From Paenibacillus sp. FSL K6-1330 (GTDB taxonomy: Bacteria > Bacillota > Bacilli > Paenibacillales > Paenibacillaceae), in contig NZ_CP150269.1 in the NCBI RefSeq assembly GCF_037976825.1, positions 5,035,501 through 5,099,500 of the forward strand: 64,000 nucleotides of DNA, read 5' to 3'. Every line of letters begins with the position of its first letter. Position 1 is the first letter of the stretch. A program made the position numbers and the translations under genes. The notes beneath the pieces are model-generated. The model saw only the letters and a list, made by a program, of their open reading frames with translations, had not been told where the DNA came from and ran no database searches. Positions 63,501-64,000 of this stretch are shown here, in pieces.

Positions 63501-63922
63501 TGATCCGTTAAGCTCCACTCCACCTCGCCAAAGGTGTTCGGACGGTGATGCTGCGGCCAGTTAAACTCGATTCCCCCGGATATCCAAGGTCCTGCGAGGC
63601 CAACCAAAGCCGGCTTGATCACTTGATTGTGGTATACAATATCATAGTTGTTGGTTTTATCGATGGCCCGGTAGATGCGGCCGCCAATCTGCGGCATGAT
63701 CTGAATCTGCACGTACTCATTTTCAAGGAAAATGATCCGGTAGGGCTTTACTACTTTCTCATCGTAAATTTTATCGATGACCGGCAGCGGATAGACACGC
63801 CCAGAGCTCCCCTGATACACGCGTTTCTCCAAAAACATCGGGTTCAGGTCCGGCTTCCCCACTTCATACGTGGGAATCTCTACGGTCTCTTCCCGTACGC
63901 TCACTTGCAGCTGTTTTGTCAT
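60584..63922 (-). CDS. DUF5107 domain protein with C-terminal TPR array
   Basis: A 1,112-residue protein. Residues of about 1-450 form a beta-rich DUF5107 domain (FLENEYVQIQIMPQIGGRIY, SGGIEFNWPQHHRPNTFGEV and LYPGKAYLEIHAQMYNRTSE) related to the mutarotase fold of glycoside-binding proteins. From about 490 the sequence is a long tetratricopeptide array (AKALYYLGNLLYDKKRYDEA and similar) to the end. No signal peptide is seen, so it is cytosolic. It may bind or convert a sugar and hold a partner; function is unknown. The ATG at 63922 has GGAGG 11 bases upstream. The remaining 42 bases to the window end hold no gene. Confidence 0.87.
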   Translation of the reverse strand: MTKQLQVSVREETVEIPTYEVGKPDLNPMFLEKRVYQGSSGRVYPLPVIDKIYDEKVVKPYRIIFLENEYVQIQIMPQIGGRIYRAIDKTNNYDIVYHNQVIKPALVGLAGPWISGGIEFNWPQHHRPNTFGEVEWSLTDHPDGSKTVWVGEIDRMYGTKVSTGFTLYPGKAYLEIHAQMYNRTSEPQTFLWWANPAVAVNDHTQSVFPPDVHAVFDHGKRDVSKFPIATGTYYKQDYSAGVDISMYRNIPVPTSYMAYHSDYDFVGGYDHGLKAGILHVANKHISPGKKQWTWGHGEFGQAWDRNLTDEDGPYIELMTGVYTDNQPDFTWLAPYEEKSFKQYFMPYKDIGLVKNASIDAAVNLEVHDHKAVVHVYATSVREGARILVTGAGRTYLDRKVKLSPADTFHAVIDLDPGVNEEDVRVAVFAADGKELVAYQPKPRTLERTPDPATEIGKPEELKNTEALFLAGQHLEQYRHATYEPEAYYMEGLRRDAGDARLNNAYGLLLLRRGCFTQSKVYFRKAIETLTRHNARPYDSEPFYHLGKALKWQGRLDEAYAYLYKSVWAGAWQGAGYLALAQIACEKREYEEAFDLIERSLAAQYRNYKARHLKSFALRKLGRLADAKSWLEETLKLDPMDAGAMNELAAVYQEQKQEDKSRRAYESLAQLLRDDPHNYIALAQDYAEAGQYADALDVLQRIERLTGPAVYPMVYYYQGSYLMKMNRAEEAAACYRLASAADPSYCFPNSLHDYATLKQALALHPQDAKALYYLGNLLYDKKRYDEATSSWEASVALDDSFATPHRNLALAFYNKRQDHDQALASLQKAFSLNPADARVFYELDQLYKKLGHAPADRLKAMEEHMELVEQRDDLYLEYMTLHNTLNRYEEALALILKRNFHPWEGGEGKVPVQYVLARVELAKQLLQEHRCEDAVEQLLAAKQYPLNINEGKLTGAQENNIDYYLGCAYDGLGRSEEAEAYFLKASEGLDEPTSAMYYNDQPPHMIFYQGAALRRLGRENEARSRFNKLIDYGEKHIFEPQSIDYFAVSLPDFLVFDEDLDRRNEIHCRYMMGLGHLGLGDRQSAENLFREVLQLESHHQGAALHLALCETFI

Positions 63923-64000
63923 GATTCGGCATCCCTCCATTGGTATCAGCATTGGCTGCTTCATGTCTATTTTATAAGCACGTCTGCACGCAGAGCCATT

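Overview
The window reads as chromosomal DNA of a spore-forming Gram-positive bacterium, most likely a Paenibacillus or close relative. The grounds are a complete GerA/GerB/GerC germinant-receptor operon, a bacillithiol-type FosB, a YesM/YesN-style two-component system feeding a sugar ABC transporter, an Amj-type lipid II flippase, a YlmA-type ATPase, strong GGAGG ribosome binding sites, and base composition near 50% GC by eye. I see no rRNA, tRNA, CRISPR array, insertion sequence or prophage.

Layout. 1-2.6 kb: the start of an Amj flippase running off the left edge, then a two-gene operon of a sugar-isomerase-like TIM barrel and a Gfo/Idh/MocA oxidoreductase. 2.8-6.8 kb: the ger operon, led by a 41-codon membrane ORF. 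6.8-7.6 kb: a GNAT acetyltransferase and an ASRT-type protein. 7.7-15.9 kb: a rhamnogalacturonan-type catabolic block, consisting of a decayed acetylesterase end, histidine kinase, AraC-type response regulator, solute-binding lipoprotein, two permeases and a GH105 hydrolase. Two CcpA (cre)-like sites lie in front of it. 15.9-33 kb: a class B penicillin-binding protein, a Nudix enzyme, a two-TM ion channel with an odd selectivity filter, a large SWIM/SNF2 helicase, methyltransferases, an APH-type kinase, PhzF, a secreted protein of eight Big_2-like repeats, and pgsA. 33-37 kb: fosB with a coupled HAD gene, a Nudix enzyme, an ECF-like sigma factor, and a divergent ClpP paralogue with a small Sm-like protein gene.

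37-58.5 kb is a long, mostly minus-strand run of small enzymes: APH-type kinases, Nudix hydrolases, HAD and histidine phosphatases, acetyltransferases, an S51 peptidase, oligoendopeptidase F, an SMR efflux pair with a divergent LysR regulator, an RDD/lipoprotein/HAD/Nudix operon, an HD hydrolase, VanZ, DinB, an AlkZ-like winged-helix protein and a YlmA ATPase. 58.6-64 kb holds a metallo-beta-lactamase-fold hydrolase behind a strong promoter, an aldose-epimerase-like protein, and a 1,112-residue protein combining a sugar-binding beta domain with TPR repeats.

How the parts fit. The clearest functional unit is the rhamnogalacturonan operon: the kinase and regulator probably sense a pectin oligosaccharide, the ABC transporter imports it, and the GH105 enzyme removes the unsaturated galacturonyl end. 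An internal hairpin after the binding-protein gene probably raises binding protein over permease. The most unusual spots are: the sigma factor/ClpP intergenic region, whose inverted elements could be read by one sigma factor both ways; a truncated duplicate of a methyltransferase gene in front of a ParB-like/methyltransferase fusion; a HAD phosphatase with no ordinary start codon before its catalytic motif; and the 41-codon ORF at the head of the ger operon. All identifications come from reading motifs; none has been confirmed by database search.
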